From assembly GCA_946481475.1 (NCBI GenBank), contig CAMLOB010000019.1, positions 1 through 15,638 of the forward strand: a DNA stretch of 15,638 nucleotides. The letters run 5' to 3'. The DNA comes from an uncultured Chlorobiota bacterium. GTDB taxonomy: Bacteria > Bacteroidota > Kapaibacteriia > OLB7. The notes beneath the pieces are model-generated. The model did not search any database. It had not been told where the DNA came from and saw nothing but the letters and a program-made list of their open reading frames with translations. Below, piece by piece: positions 1 through 7,125 of the stretch (position 1 is the first letter of the stretch; the number at the start of each line of letters is the position of its first letter). The position numbers and the translations under genes are program-made.

Positions 1-475
1 CCAGTAATGTCGGCTCCTGCAGCAGGAAATCCTCCGGACTCTCGACCGTGATCCCGAACGCTTCGATGTCGATGCTCCCCTCAACTGAAAAGACGTGATC
101 CGATCCGTCGAACCTGACGTTCGGGATGTTCACCGGAGGAGGAGTACCGGCCGACGAAGAGTAGACGAGTGCTGCGTCCACAATCCGCCACGGAAGGTTA
201 TAGCCGTTGACTTCCACGTCTCCCGCATCCAGCCCCTCTTCGCCGAACCTGGCAAAGGCGGACTCAACATCGCTTCCAAGATCCTGCTTGATCAGAAACG
301 TTCCGAGAAGTCCTCCGAGATTGTCGATCTCCGAGAGATCCGGAAGGGGGTGTCCGCTCGATTCGGAATAGATCTCGTTTGGTGTCGGGGCTGTCGGCGC
401 ATCCTTGCATGACGACAGGAAGAGGGGGATGAGAATCAGGCAGAAGAGGGCAATATGATTCGGGCACTTGTTCAT
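1..475 (-). CDS. Putative lipoprotein, 3' end beyond the window
   Basis: Reading the minus strand from the ATG at 475, the frame stays open for 158 codons to the window edge, so the C-terminus is missing. The N-terminus is a lipoprotein signal: Asn-Lys-Cys start, a hydrophobic stretch at residues 8-20, then lipobox Leu20-Ser21-Ser22-Cys23. Cys23 would be the lipidated residue, followed by Lys-Asp, so the protein is expected to be membrane-anchored. The mature part begins with a Pro/Thr-rich linker (DAPTAPTPNE) and continues as a soluble, acidic sequence with segments such as GLLGTFLIKQDLG and GYNLPWRIVDAAL. I do not recognise a family. A Bacteroidota-type promoter lies 42 nt upstream (517-548), which supports both the start and the reality of the gene. 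It is divergent from gyrA. The lipobox is clear; the function is unknown. Confidence 0.8.
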   Translation of the reverse strand, partial: MNKCPNHIALFCLILIPLFLSSCKDAPTAPTPNEIYSESSGHPLPDLSEIDNLGGLLGTFLIKQDLGSDVESAFARFGEEGLDAGDVEVNGYNLPWRIVDAALVYSSSAGTPPPVNIPNVRFDGSDHVFSVEGSIDIEAFGITVESPEDFLLQEPTLL

Positions 476-516
476 AGGACTTCGGAACATTCGGACATCG
501 ATCGGCAAACGGATGA

Positions 517-548
517 TAAACTTAGGTTTTTCTTCCGGCACTGTCAAA
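517..548 (-). promoter_or_regulatory. Bacteroidota-type promoter of the lipoprotein gene
   Basis: On the minus strand, TTTG (548-545) is followed by a 20-nt spacer and TAAGTTTA (524-517). This matches the Bacteroidota sigma-A pattern TTG / TAnnTTTG with one mismatch. Transcription would start near 511, leaving a leader of about 36 nt before the ATG at 475. Confidence 0.6.
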
Positions 549-771
549 CCCGGTCCGGAAAAAACAGGGGTGCTGAAGACGGTTCGGACGAGATTGCGAA
601 GGGGGAGAAGGAGGGGAAAACATCGATTCCGGCCTGCTCCCGGCAGCGGAGTCGGATATCGGGTCATGCGTGATGGAAAACCCCCGTTTTTTGCACCGGA
701 TCGAAGACATTTTCATTTGTATCACCCTATTCCGGTTCGATAAAAAACACGTAAAAACCGCCGGGATTTCG

Positions 772-779
772 TATTTTTG
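772..779 (+). promoter_or_regulatory. Candidate gyrA -7 element
   Basis: TATTTTTG matches TAnnTTTG exactly and lies 43 nt before the gyrA ATG. No TTG sits 20 nt upstream (749-751 reads acg), so the -33 half is missing and the assignment is tentative. Confidence 0.4.
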
Positions 780-822
780 CACGGTTTAAGAGTGATCCTA
801 CCGTTTCAATAACGTAATCCAT

Positions 823-3282
823 ATGTCCTCGTTTTCCGAACGTCTAATTCCGGTCACGCTCGAAGAGGAGATGTCCTCATCCTACCTCGATTATTCGATG
901 TCGGTGATCGTTTCCCGGGCTATTCCCGATGTCCGCGACGGCCTGAAGCCGGTCCATCGGCGCGTCCTTTATTCCATGTACGAACTCGGACTGAGTCCGA
1001 ACCGGCCCTACAAGAAATCGGCCCGTAGCGTCGGTGAGACGATGGGTAAATACCAGCCGCACGGCGATCAGGCGATCTACGACTCGCTGGTCCGGATGGC
1101 CCAGGACTTCTCGATGCGGCACGAGCTGGTCGACGGGCAGGGGAACTTCGGTTCGGTTGACGGCGATCCGCCGGCAGCCATGCGTTACACCGAAGCCCGA
1201 TTGACCGCCCCGGCAATCGAGATGTTGCGGGACATCGACAAGAACACGGTCGACTTCGTCCCGAACTTCGACGACTCGCTCCAGCAGCCGGCGGTCCTGC
1301 CGGCCAGTCTGCCGAACCTGCTGGTCAACGGTGCCGGAGGTATCGCCGTCGGCATGGCGACCAATATTCCCCCCCACAATCTCGGTGAGGTGGTCGACGG
1401 TCTGATAGCGATGACGAAAAATCCGGAGATCACCGTCGACGAGCTGATGAAGTTCGTCAAGGCACCGGACTTCCCGACCGGCGGCATCATCTACGGATAT
1501 GAAGGAGGAGTTGAGGCTTTCCGGACCGGACGTGGAAAGGTGATTGTCAGGGCGCGCGTCAACACCGAGCAACTGAAAAGCGGCAAGGAACAGTTGGTGG
1601 TGACCGAGCTTCCGTACCAGGTGAACAAGGCGAATCTGATCGAGAAGATCGCCGATCTGGTGCGGGACAAGAAGATCGACGATATTTCAAACGTTCGTGA
1701 CGAATCGGATCGTGACGGACTTCGGGTGGTTATCGAGCTGAAGCGGGATGCCGTGCCGGAGATCGTGCTGAACAATCTCTACAAACACACGCAGATGCAG
1801 AACACCTTCGGGGTGATCATGCTTGCGCTGGTGAAGGGACGTCCCCGGGTGCTGAATCTGCGGGAGGTGATGCATCACTTCCTTCAGCACCGCAACGAAG
1901 TGGTCGTCAGGCGGACGCAGTTCGAACTGGATGCCGCCGAGCGTCGTGCCCACATCCTGGAAGGCTACATCATCGCGCTCGACAACATCGACGAGGTGAT
2001 CGAGACGATCAAGAAGTCGAAGGATGCCGAGACGGCCCGCGCGAACCTGATGAAGCGGTTCGAGCTTTCGGAGATTCAGGCCAAGGCCATTCTCGATATG
2101 CGCCTGCAACGGCTGACCGGACTGGAGCGGCAGAAAATCGTCGACGAGTATCGCGAAACGCTGAAGCTGATCGAACAGCTGAAAGCGATTCTCGGATCGA
2201 AGGACCTGCAGTTGGAGATCATACGGGAGGAGCTGACCGGAATCAGGGAGCGTTTCGCCGATCCTCGCCGGACCGAGATCGTCTTCGATTATTCGGAGTT
2301 TACCGTCGAGGACATGATCGCCGAAGAGGATATGGTGGTGACGATCTCCCATAACGGCTTCATCAAGCGGTTCCCGGTCTCCGGCTATCGTCGCCAGAAC
2401 CGGGGAGGGAAGGGGGTGACCGGTATGAAGACGCGGGATGACGACTTCATCGAGCACGTCTTTGTCGGGTCGACGCATCACTACATGGTCTTCTTCACCG
2501 ACAAGGGGAGATGCTTCCGCCGGAAGATCTATGAGCTCCCCGAGGCCGGGCGTGCCTCGAAGGGACGATCGCTGGCGAACCTGCTGCAGATCGAGAAGGA
2601 TGAAAACGTGAACGTGATTCTCTCGGTGAAGGACTTTGACACCGAGGAATCGATCATCATGGTGACGAAGAGCGGGACGGTCAAGAAATCGCCGTTGCGG
2701 GACTACGCCAATATCAGAACCACCGGGATCATCGCCATCAATCTGAAGAAGAACGACACGCTGGTCTCCGCCCGGCTGACCGACGGGACGAACGACATCC
2801 TGATCGGCACTCACTACGGCAATGCGGTCCGTTTCCGTGAGACCGACGTGCGGGATATGGGGCGGACAGCCACAGGCGTCAAGGGAGTGACCCTCTCGAA
2901 AGGAGATTACGTTATCGAGATGATCGCCGTCAAGCGGGCCGACGCCACGGTTCTGGTGGCCAGCGAAAAGGGATACGGCAAGCGAAGCCGGGTGGATGAT
3001 TTCCGTCTGACGCGGCGGGGAGGAAAAGGGGTGATCTCGATGAACATCACCGAAAAGACCGGTAAGGTGATCGCTCTGAAGGAAGTGATTGATGGAGATG
3101 ACCTGATGTTGATGACCGAGGGTGGGATGGCGATTCGCCAGCACGTTTCGGACATCCGGGTAATGGGACGAAACACGCAGGGAGTGCGGTTGATCCGGCT
3201 GAAGGAGAAGGATCGTCTGGTCGGGGTGGCCGTTGTGCCGGTCGACGAGGATGCCGAAGTGACGCCGGTTGCCGGCGAGTAG
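823..3282 (+). CDS. gyrA: DNA gyrase subunit A
   Basis: GyrA (819 aa) is the DNA-breaking subunit of gyrase. With GyrB as A2B2 it introduces negative supercoils in an ATP-dependent reaction in the cytoplasm. Residue numbering matches E. coli: the catalytic Tyr122 lies in AAMRYTE, His80 and Asp82 in PHGD, and Asp87 is kept. The breakage-reunion domain spans about residues 1-500, with a coiled-coil region near 360-450. The C-terminal beta-pinwheel carries the GyrA box QNRGGKG at 525-531, plus a degenerate second copy, TRRGGKG, at 730-736. The GyrA box separates gyrase from topoisomerase IV ParC. The start is ATG 823, whose product begins with the family-typical [13 protein letters not shown]; no Shine-Dalgarno is visible. 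Odd points: position 83 is Gln rather than Ser/Ala, and position 78 is Gln rather than His. The gene stands alone, followed by a hairpin at 3307-3345; gyrB is not in the window. Confidence 0.97.
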   Translation: MSSFSERLIPVTLEEEMSSSYLDYSMSVIVSRAIPDVRDGLKPVHRRVLYSMYELGLSPNRPYKKSARSVGETMGKYQPHGDQAIYDSLVRMAQDFSMRHELVDGQGNFGSVDGDPPAAMRYTEARLTAPAIEMLRDIDKNTVDFVPNFDDSLQQPAVLPASLPNLLVNGAGGIAVGMATNIPPHNLGEVVDGLIAMTKNPEITVDELMKFVKAPDFPTGGIIYGYEGGVEAFRTGRGKVIVRARVNTEQLKSGKEQLVVTELPYQVNKANLIEKIADLVRDKKIDDISNVRDESDRDGLRVVIELKRDAVPEIVLNNLYKHTQMQNTFGVIMLALVKGRPRVLNLREVMHHFLQHRNEVVVRRTQFELDAAERRAHILEGYIIALDNIDEVIETIKKSKDAETARANLMKRFELSEIQAKAILDMRLQRLTGLERQKIVDEYRETLKLIEQLKAILGSKDLQLEIIREELTGIRERFADPRRTEIVFDYSEFTVEDMIAEEDMVVTISHNGFIKRFPVSGYRRQNRGGKGVTGMKTRDDDFIEHVFVGSTHHYMVFFTDKGRCFRRKIYELPEAGRASKGRSLANLLQIEKDENVNVILSVKDFDTEESIIMVTKSGTVKKSPLRDYANIRTTGIIAINLKKNDTLVSARLTDGTNDILIGTHYGNAVRFRETDVRDMGRTATGVKGVTLSKGDYVIEMIAVKRADATVLVASEKGYGKRSRVDDFRLTRRGGKGVISMNITEKTGKVIALKEVIDGDDLMLMTEGGMAIRQHVSDIRVMGRNTQGVRLIRLKEKDRLVGVAVVPVDEDAEVTPVAGE

Positions 3283-3306
3283 GCAGAGAGGGGAGAGAAC
3301 GAACAC

Positions 3307-3345
3307 AAGCGAGGCCGGAAGAGAACTTCTCTTCCGGCCTCGCTT
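3307..3345 (+). terminator. gyrA terminator hairpin
   Basis: A perfect 18-bp stem (3307-3324 with 3328-3345) with a 3-nt loop starts 25 nt after the gyrA stop codon. The tract after it (attct) is only weakly U-rich, so termination efficiency is uncertain. There is no U tract on the other strand. Confidence 0.65.
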
Positions 3346-3369
3346 ATTCTATCCGGTATGTTTCCGATC

Positions 3370-3430
3370 AAAAAAAGACTCCCGACACAGGCTTGCACAT
3401 CCACTAGCAAGCGATCATGTGTCGGGAGTC
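3370..3430 (-). terminator. Strong minus-strand intrinsic terminator
   Basis: An outer 13-bp perfect stem (3377-3389 with 3418-3430) encloses an inner 6-bp stem (3391-3396 with 3407-3412). On the minus strand it is followed directly by seven U (3376-3370). It ends minus-strand transcription coming from the Cys-rich protein gene or from an RNA in 3433-3641, and it also separates that transcription from gyrA. Confidence 0.8.
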
Positions 3431-3432
3431 CT

Positions 3433-3641
3433 GAACAGAGACGCACAAGTGAGGGATGCGACCCTGTTTCCGATAACCAGCTTTCACCACATATCCGGTT
3501 TCCTCCTGTTTGGTTCCCCGGCCGGTTACCCTTTCCGACGATTGGGAGGGGAGTAACAGGGGGAGGTTTCCCCTGCTACTCGGGTTAACGGCTACGGCAT
3601 AGACCAATCTCAGCCACGAGATTTCAAAAAACTTTTTCCGA
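3433..3641 (-). other. Non-coding, hairpin-rich region; possible structured RNA
   Basis: These 209 bases lie between the stop of the Cys-rich protein gene and the strong minus-strand terminator. They contain several inverted repeats, notably 3551-3562 with 3570-3581. That stem is fully paired only if read on the minus strand, where position 3556/3576 becomes a G-U pair. Small stems also occur at about 3463-3476 (AGGG/CCCT) and about 3613-3632 (AATCTC/GAGATT). I could not match it to tmRNA, RNase P, SRP, 6S or a riboswitch class by eye. It may be only a long structured 3' untranslated region. Short open frames here have no recognisable product. Confidence 0.4.
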
Positions 3642-4226
3642 TCAGCTTCCGCACGTCCGCTGATATCCGGTTCCGCAGTTCGAGCTTCCGCACGTTTTCG
3701 ATATCAAAGTAATTGTCGGACTTCCTCCTTCACAACAGACATCGTACGTGTTATAACTGAAGTCCGATGACGGCTCGGCAGTCAGAACCGGACACGAGCC
3801 GTTGATATTCCGATTGACGCATGTCGGATAGTAGACCTTGATGCTGCTTCCTGAAGGACAGCTCGACGAACAGAGAACGTACCCGAGTTCGATGGCCCGG
3901 CGAATTCCGTCGACAGCCGCTTCATGCACCAAGGTGCTAATTGCAATCGTTTCGGCCCAGTCACAGTCTTCCGGAAAGGCCATGGTGTTGAGGTTCAGGG
4001 AAATGATGGTTTCCCCTCCCACCAACCATGCGGTACCTTCGACAATAAACTCCTTGCTGTCGGTCGATTGATCCAGATATGGATGGCCGTTGTCTGCGGT
4101 ACCGTGTACTGAGTAGGTACCTACTAGTGTAGCTCCAGTAACTGGCGGGCCCGACTGAGCAAAAACTGATGCATGTAAAAGAACAAAAAGCGCAAGGGAT
4201 ACTATTCCCTCAAAAGCCGTCTTCAT
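3642..4226 (-). CDS. Small Cys-rich exported protein, function unknown
   Basis: This is a 194-residue protein starting at ATG 4226; the frame extends upstream, but this start places the signal peptide at the N-terminus and has a purine-rich GGGGAAAA just ahead. Residues 1-24 (MKTAFEGIVSLALFVLL, ending SVFAQ) form a Sec signal peptide with probable cleavage after AQ. The mature protein has an N-terminal beta-like section (residues ~28-75), a putative helix (ISTLVHEAAVDGIRRAIELG), and a Cys-rich C-terminal half. Ten cysteines are visible in the mature part, including CSSSCPSG, DVCCEGG and SSNCGTG, suggesting disulfides outside the cytoplasm. I do not recognise a family. It lies downstream of a LuxR-type regulator on the same strand, separated by that gene's terminator, so it probably has its own promoter. 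Two dyads (4246-4272 and 4337-4363) lie in its upstream region. Base composition is visibly lower in GC than gyrA. Confidence 0.75.
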   Translation of the reverse strand: MKTAFEGIVSLALFVLLHASVFAQSGPPVTGATLVGTYSVHGTADNGHPYLDQSTDSKEFIVEGTAWLVGGETIISLNLNTMAFPEDCDWAETIAISTLVHEAAVDGIRRAIELGYVLCSSSCPSGSSIKVYYPTCVNRNINGSCPVLTAEPSSDFSYNTYDVCCEGGSPTITLISKTCGSSNCGTGYQRTCGS

Positions 4227-4245
4227 AGATTTTCCCCATTGTTTA

Positions 4246-4272
4246 TGTAGGACGGTTGTTGTTGGTCCTACA
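4246..4272 (-). promoter_or_regulatory. Inverted repeat in the leader of the Cys-rich gene
   Basis: TGTAGGAC (4246-4253) and GTCCTACA (4265-4272) form a perfect 8-bp inverted repeat around an 11-nt spacer, 20 nt upstream of the ATG at 4226. It could be a regulator operator or a 5' UTR hairpin near the ribosome binding site. Confidence 0.4.
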
Positions 4273-4336
4273 AAGAAAGGGGGGAATACCAACACCGTTC
4301 TATGGGGGATTTCCCGGAATGAGTAAGGGAGAATTA

Positions 4337-4363
4337 GTCATAACCCTTATAAGGAGTTATAAC
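4337..4363. promoter_or_regulatory. Candidate operator dyad upstream of the Cys-rich gene
   Basis: A central palindrome CCTTATAAGG (4345-4354) is flanked by GTCATAAC (4337-4344) and GTTATAAC (4356-4363), the latter itself a palindrome. The whole is a near-perfect dyad with one base change and one-base asymmetry. It lies 111-137 nt upstream of the start codon, a position typical of regulator binding. Confidence 0.4.
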
Positions 4364-4382
4364 CGGCCTCATACCAGCCTGA

Positions 4383-4428
4383 AAAAAGGGGGCTGCGGAC
4401 TGCCTGCCGGAGCAAAACAGCCCGCAGC
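4383..4428 (-). terminator. Intrinsic terminator of the LuxR-type regulator gene
   Basis: An 11-bp stem (4392-4402 with 4418-4428) has a 15-nt loop. On the minus strand it is followed by CCCC and then UUUUUU. The one non-Watson-Crick position (4399/4421) is a G-U pair only in the minus-strand RNA, which fixes the orientation. It lies about 130 nt after the stop codon at 4557. Confidence 0.75.
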
Positions 4429-4556
4429 GTTTATCTATGAAGACGGTACAAAAGTACGCCCAAGCGAAGGAGTAAATCTATGAGGGAAATCCCTGAAAAA
4501 CGGAAGAACAAAACAGTCGAAACAACTTCGAATAGTCATAACTGAATTCAAATGTG

Positions 4557-5687
4557 CTATTGTGCACTGTTTTTCGAGGGATTGCTAATCGGCAACTGAT
4601 ACTGATAACGGGCAAAAAGTTCATTCATCTTTGTCACGCCCGTTTTTCTGTATATAGAATGAATGTGGCTTTCAACCGTTTTGGGCGAGATATGCAGTGC
4701 TTCAGCTATACGTTTTTCCGAATATCCCGTTAACAACAAACACAGGACATCTTGTTCCCGACTGGTGATATGTATTTCTCCTCTGATGCGGTCGATGAGT
4801 TGATTCGAAGATTCTATGCCGGGTGCATCCTGTTGGAGGCGGGCTATAAAATCCGTATAGATGAAGGTGAAAAAGGGACGGAGGCGTTCAACGATGTCGG
4901 TTGTTTCAGCAGAGAATGCGTCAAGTTCTTTGTATCGGAACAGGAGAAGGCTGCCTACACAAATGCTTGGGCCATCGGATGAACCGATCTTCCGTTCTGT
5001 CCGTCGACCCTTTTTCAAAAAGAAGTCAAATCCAAGAGGGGGAAAGTGGAACCGATTAAAGGTGAAGCCATGTCGCTGGCCCTGTTCAATAATGACTTCG
5101 TAGTTCGGCCGATTCGTCTCTAGCGACTGGAAGTCTTCTACCATTTCTCCCGATGACTGTTTGCCCTGGCGCAGAACCATCCGCTGGTCCTTGCTCGTTC
5201 TTCCGCTAAGGTCGATGTTGGATCGAATGCTGACCACCGAGTAGTCAACCTCAAGAAAGTGATCAATAATGATGTTGCCCAGGGCCCGACTCCATTCAAT
5301 GAGATCGTGTATTCCTGCTATCTCGGCAATAGCATTCAGAAATGCAGGATAGTCAACAACAGATTGAGAAGAGAGTCGAGAGTTTGCTTGTTGAGAGGAA
5401 AGTTCAGCCCGAACGGGAAGAGCTTTCCTCTCAAGATCTTCACGTCCCCACGCCCGCCGCGACAGCAATCCGCGCAATCCTTCTTTCCGGTAGCTTCCCC
5501 ACCAGTAACGTCCGCGCCGTGTGGTGATGCCGACATACTCGGCGGCGTCGGCAAGAGGGTTGTTCGGATGTTCCTTCAGATACCTGAGGAAGCCGAGCTT
5601 CAGCTCCTCGACCGTCCCCTCATAGAAGTGACGTAGCTCGTTCAGTTCCTCGACGCTTTCGCGAATTGTGTGTACACGGGGTCGCAT
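4557..5687 (-). CDS. LuxR-family transcriptional regulator with an extra N-terminal HTH
   Basis: This 376-residue protein ends in a GerE/LuxR-type helix-turn-helix at about 304-363: SREQDVLCLLLTGYSEKRIA, then HISPKTVESHIHSIYRKTGV. The N-terminus (about 20-78) resembles a second, transposase/homeodomain-like helix-turn-helix: LADAAEYVGITTRRGRYWWG, then a Lys/Arg-rich GLRGLLSRR. The middle (about 100-290) has no motif I recognise and could be a ligand or interaction domain, perhaps GAF-like. No receiver domain (Asp/Lys phosphorylation pattern) or membrane segment is seen, so it is probably a cytoplasmic one-component regulator. The start is ATG 5687, with AAGG 8 nt upstream; an in-frame GTG at 5696 lacks room for that site. 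Its own terminator is at 4383-4428. The Cys-rich secreted protein gene lies next on the same strand and is a plausible but unproven target. Confidence 0.85.
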   Translation of the reverse strand: MRPRVHTIRESVEELNELRHFYEGTVEELKLGFLRYLKEHPNNPLADAAEYVGITTRRGRYWWGSYRKEGLRGLLSRRAWGREDLERKALPVRAELSSQQANSRLSSQSVVDYPAFLNAIAEIAGIHDLIEWSRALGNIIIDHFLEVDYSVVSIRSNIDLSGRTSKDQRMVLRQGKQSSGEMVEDFQSLETNRPNYEVIIEQGQRHGFTFNRFHFPPLGFDFFLKKGRRTERKIGSSDGPSICVGSLLLFRYKELDAFSAETTDIVERLRPFFTFIYTDFIARLQQDAPGIESSNQLIDRIRGEIHITSREQDVLCLLLTGYSEKRIAEALHISPKTVESHIHSIYRKTGVTKMNELFARYQYQLPISNPSKNSAQ

Positions 5688-6286
5688 AGTCAGCACCTTG
5701 TCGTACTATAAGTCGATGTCGTTAACTGAAAATAGCAGGTCTGAGAAAAATGGCCGAAACGGAACAACTGTTGCGGTGGAGGAGAAAAGAAAATGAGAGG
5801 AAGGGAGGCCGAAATGATCGGCACCGGATCGATACCGCCTGTGTATTCCTTACGACCAAAACCTGACGGTCGAGAGAGAGAGAGCAGACAGTGTCAGTTG
5901 GTGCAGTTATGATTGTCCGATAATTCTCGTTTGTGACTCGTGAGATACCCGTTCAATCCCGGTCTCTTCGATGCCTTTCCGATTTAGGAGCGTTTTTACT
6001 AAGTTCTTCCATTACGATGTCCCCTGTCTATGTTTGCCGATAGCGGCAGACGCCTCATTCCGGCCAGGTCGAATACTCCGACCCAAGCCTGTTTGGAGGA
6101 CCGGTTCTTGTGCATTCGGGGATTACGTATCGGAGTGGATCGAAGTGGCGGTACGCCCATGCACTTGCAGAAGAACCTCACGGTCGTATCCGACAGAATG
6201 CGGGGCCGTGTCGTGTTATGCAGACTGAATAAACACAGGCAGACCCCTTGTCTGCCGTCTACAGAGCAACCTACGCTGAGCACCTT
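5688..6286. other. Long stretch without a supported gene
   Basis: These 599 bases separate the regulator from the plus-strand hypothetical gene. A (GA)n tract lies at about 5871-5884. TATAGT on the minus strand near 5705-5710 could be part of a promoter for the regulator, but I see no convincing -33 partner. Several open frames on both strands overlap one another and none has a recognisable product. One plus-strand frame (about 6046-6232) has protein-like composition, lacks a start codon, and ends in TAA in the same frame as the following gene, so decay of a longer gene is possible. Confidence 0.45.
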
Positions 6287-6868
6287 ATGCTGCACAATAC
6301 CGCGCTTCCCTTTGTTCTCCACAGGGAACATGGCGTCATCAACGGTCGGGAAGTAACCTCGACGCGAGATCAACTTCATGGCCTCCTCTACCTGAACGGC
6401 GAGCAACTCGTCATTCAATGGCGTACGAGCCGCGAAATCAGCCGGGTTGGCCGTGAGATCCGCACTGACCGCGAACTGACCACCATACGAGAGGTCGCCC
6501 TTCCACTCTCTGCACTCGCCGGTGCCGACATCCGGCGTGTGTGGCGTCGCTGGCGGTTCGGTGAATCCCTTGTCTTGACCGCGGCCGACCTGAGAGCCTT
6601 CGACGTGTTGATTGGGGAAGGAGACCTTCCGGGCCTGGTGTTTGAGCATCCCGCGGAGATGGTACTGGAAGTACGGCGCGAGGATCGGAATCTGGTTCGG
6701 GAGTTCGTAAGCGAGTTGCGCCTGGCCATCAGTGAACAGCTCCTTGCCTCGTACGAGGATCAGTTCCGGGAACGTCTGTTTCAGGGACGAGAACTGCCGT
6801 CGTCGGAGGCAAGTGAGGGGAGGGATGAGGGTGCGACTCGCGATCGTTCAGGACGAGGACGTGGATAA
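6287..6868 (+). CDS. Hypothetical protein
   Basis: This 193-residue protein starts at ATG 6287; a TTG at 6248 in the same frame is an alternative. No Shine-Dalgarno is clear. The sequence has the hydrophobic alternation of a folded beta-rich domain at about residues 1-110 (ALPFVLHREHGVINGREV, LLYLNGEQLVIQW, REVALPLSALAGADIRRVW). An acidic/basic helix follows (MVLEVRREDRNLVREFV, ELRLAISEQLLASY), and the C-terminus is charged and low-complexity. No signal peptide or membrane segment is seen, so it is probably cytoplasmic. I do not recognise the family; the beta-rich then helical order recalls PH-like domains, but this is only an impression. It is preferred over the 651-nt minus-strand open frame across the same DNA because its translation looks more protein-like. 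It precedes the serine hydrolase by 257 nt on the same strand. Confidence 0.55.
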   Translation: MLHNTALPFVLHREHGVINGREVTSTRDQLHGLLYLNGEQLVIQWRTSREISRVGREIRTDRELTTIREVALPLSALAGADIRRVWRRWRFGESLVLTAADLRAFDVLIGEGDLPGLVFEHPAEMVLEVRREDRNLVREFVSELRLAISEQLLASYEDQFRERLFQGRELPSSEASEGRDEGATRDRSGRGRG

Positions 6869-7125
6869 CGGCTGCTCCTCCCGGCACGGCTCACACGGGG
6901 TGTGCGGATATATCTGCAACCTCACCCGCGGCTGCACGCTTCTGTCATGCTGAGGGCTGCCCTGATATCTCACACGTTTTGTACCGACGCGCATTGAATT
7001 CACCTTCAGATCAGACCGCGAGACCCATACTCCGTTCATGGTGCGTTGCCTCCTCACTGGAGTTCCCGTAGTTGAGCATTGAGGCTGCGGTTTGTGGCTT
7101 CGTTCATCCGTTAACCGATCTCGAT

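Larger units (their letters stand above)
476..822. other. Divergent intergenic region, lipoprotein gene / gyrA
   Basis: These 347 bases hold the putative lipoprotein promoter (517-548) and a candidate gyrA -7 element (772-779). Short open frames here have no recognisable product. They overlap the promoters and are best treated as chance. I see no RNA gene. Confidence 0.6.
4227..4556. other. Intergenic region between regulator and Cys-rich gene
   Basis: These 330 bases contain the regulator's terminator (4383-4428), two dyads (4246-4272, 4337-4363) and a 10-nt direct repeat TAGTCATAAC at 4335-4344 and 4533-4542. The 14-nt sequence ATCTATGAAGACGG also occurs twice in opposite orientation: 4434-4447 on plus, and 4230-4217 on minus across the Cys-rich gene's start codon. 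No gene is supported. Confidence 0.5.

Noticed and set aside
3463..3520. Group II intron domain V-like hairpin on the minus strand (GGTGAAAGC)
   Set aside because: The terminal stem does not pair properly and the catalytic AGC triad is missing; no intron protein or other domains are nearby.
4319..4545. Two short plus-strand open frames overlapping by ATGA (4319-4483 and 4480-4545), the second with AAGGAG before it
   Set aside because: They run across the minus-strand terminator and the candidate operator, and the products (54 and 21 residues) have no recognisable features. A SYNRPHTSLK segment recalls transposase C-termini but is too short to support a claim.
5871..5884. (GA)n tract as a phase-variable repeat
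   Set aside because: It is short, lies in no supported reading frame or promoter, and so has no evident switching role.
5999..6649. 216-codon minus-strand open frame
   Set aside because: It overlaps the plus-strand hypothetical gene, and its translation lacks regular hydrophobic patterning and recognisable motifs. The plus-strand reading looks more like a folded protein.
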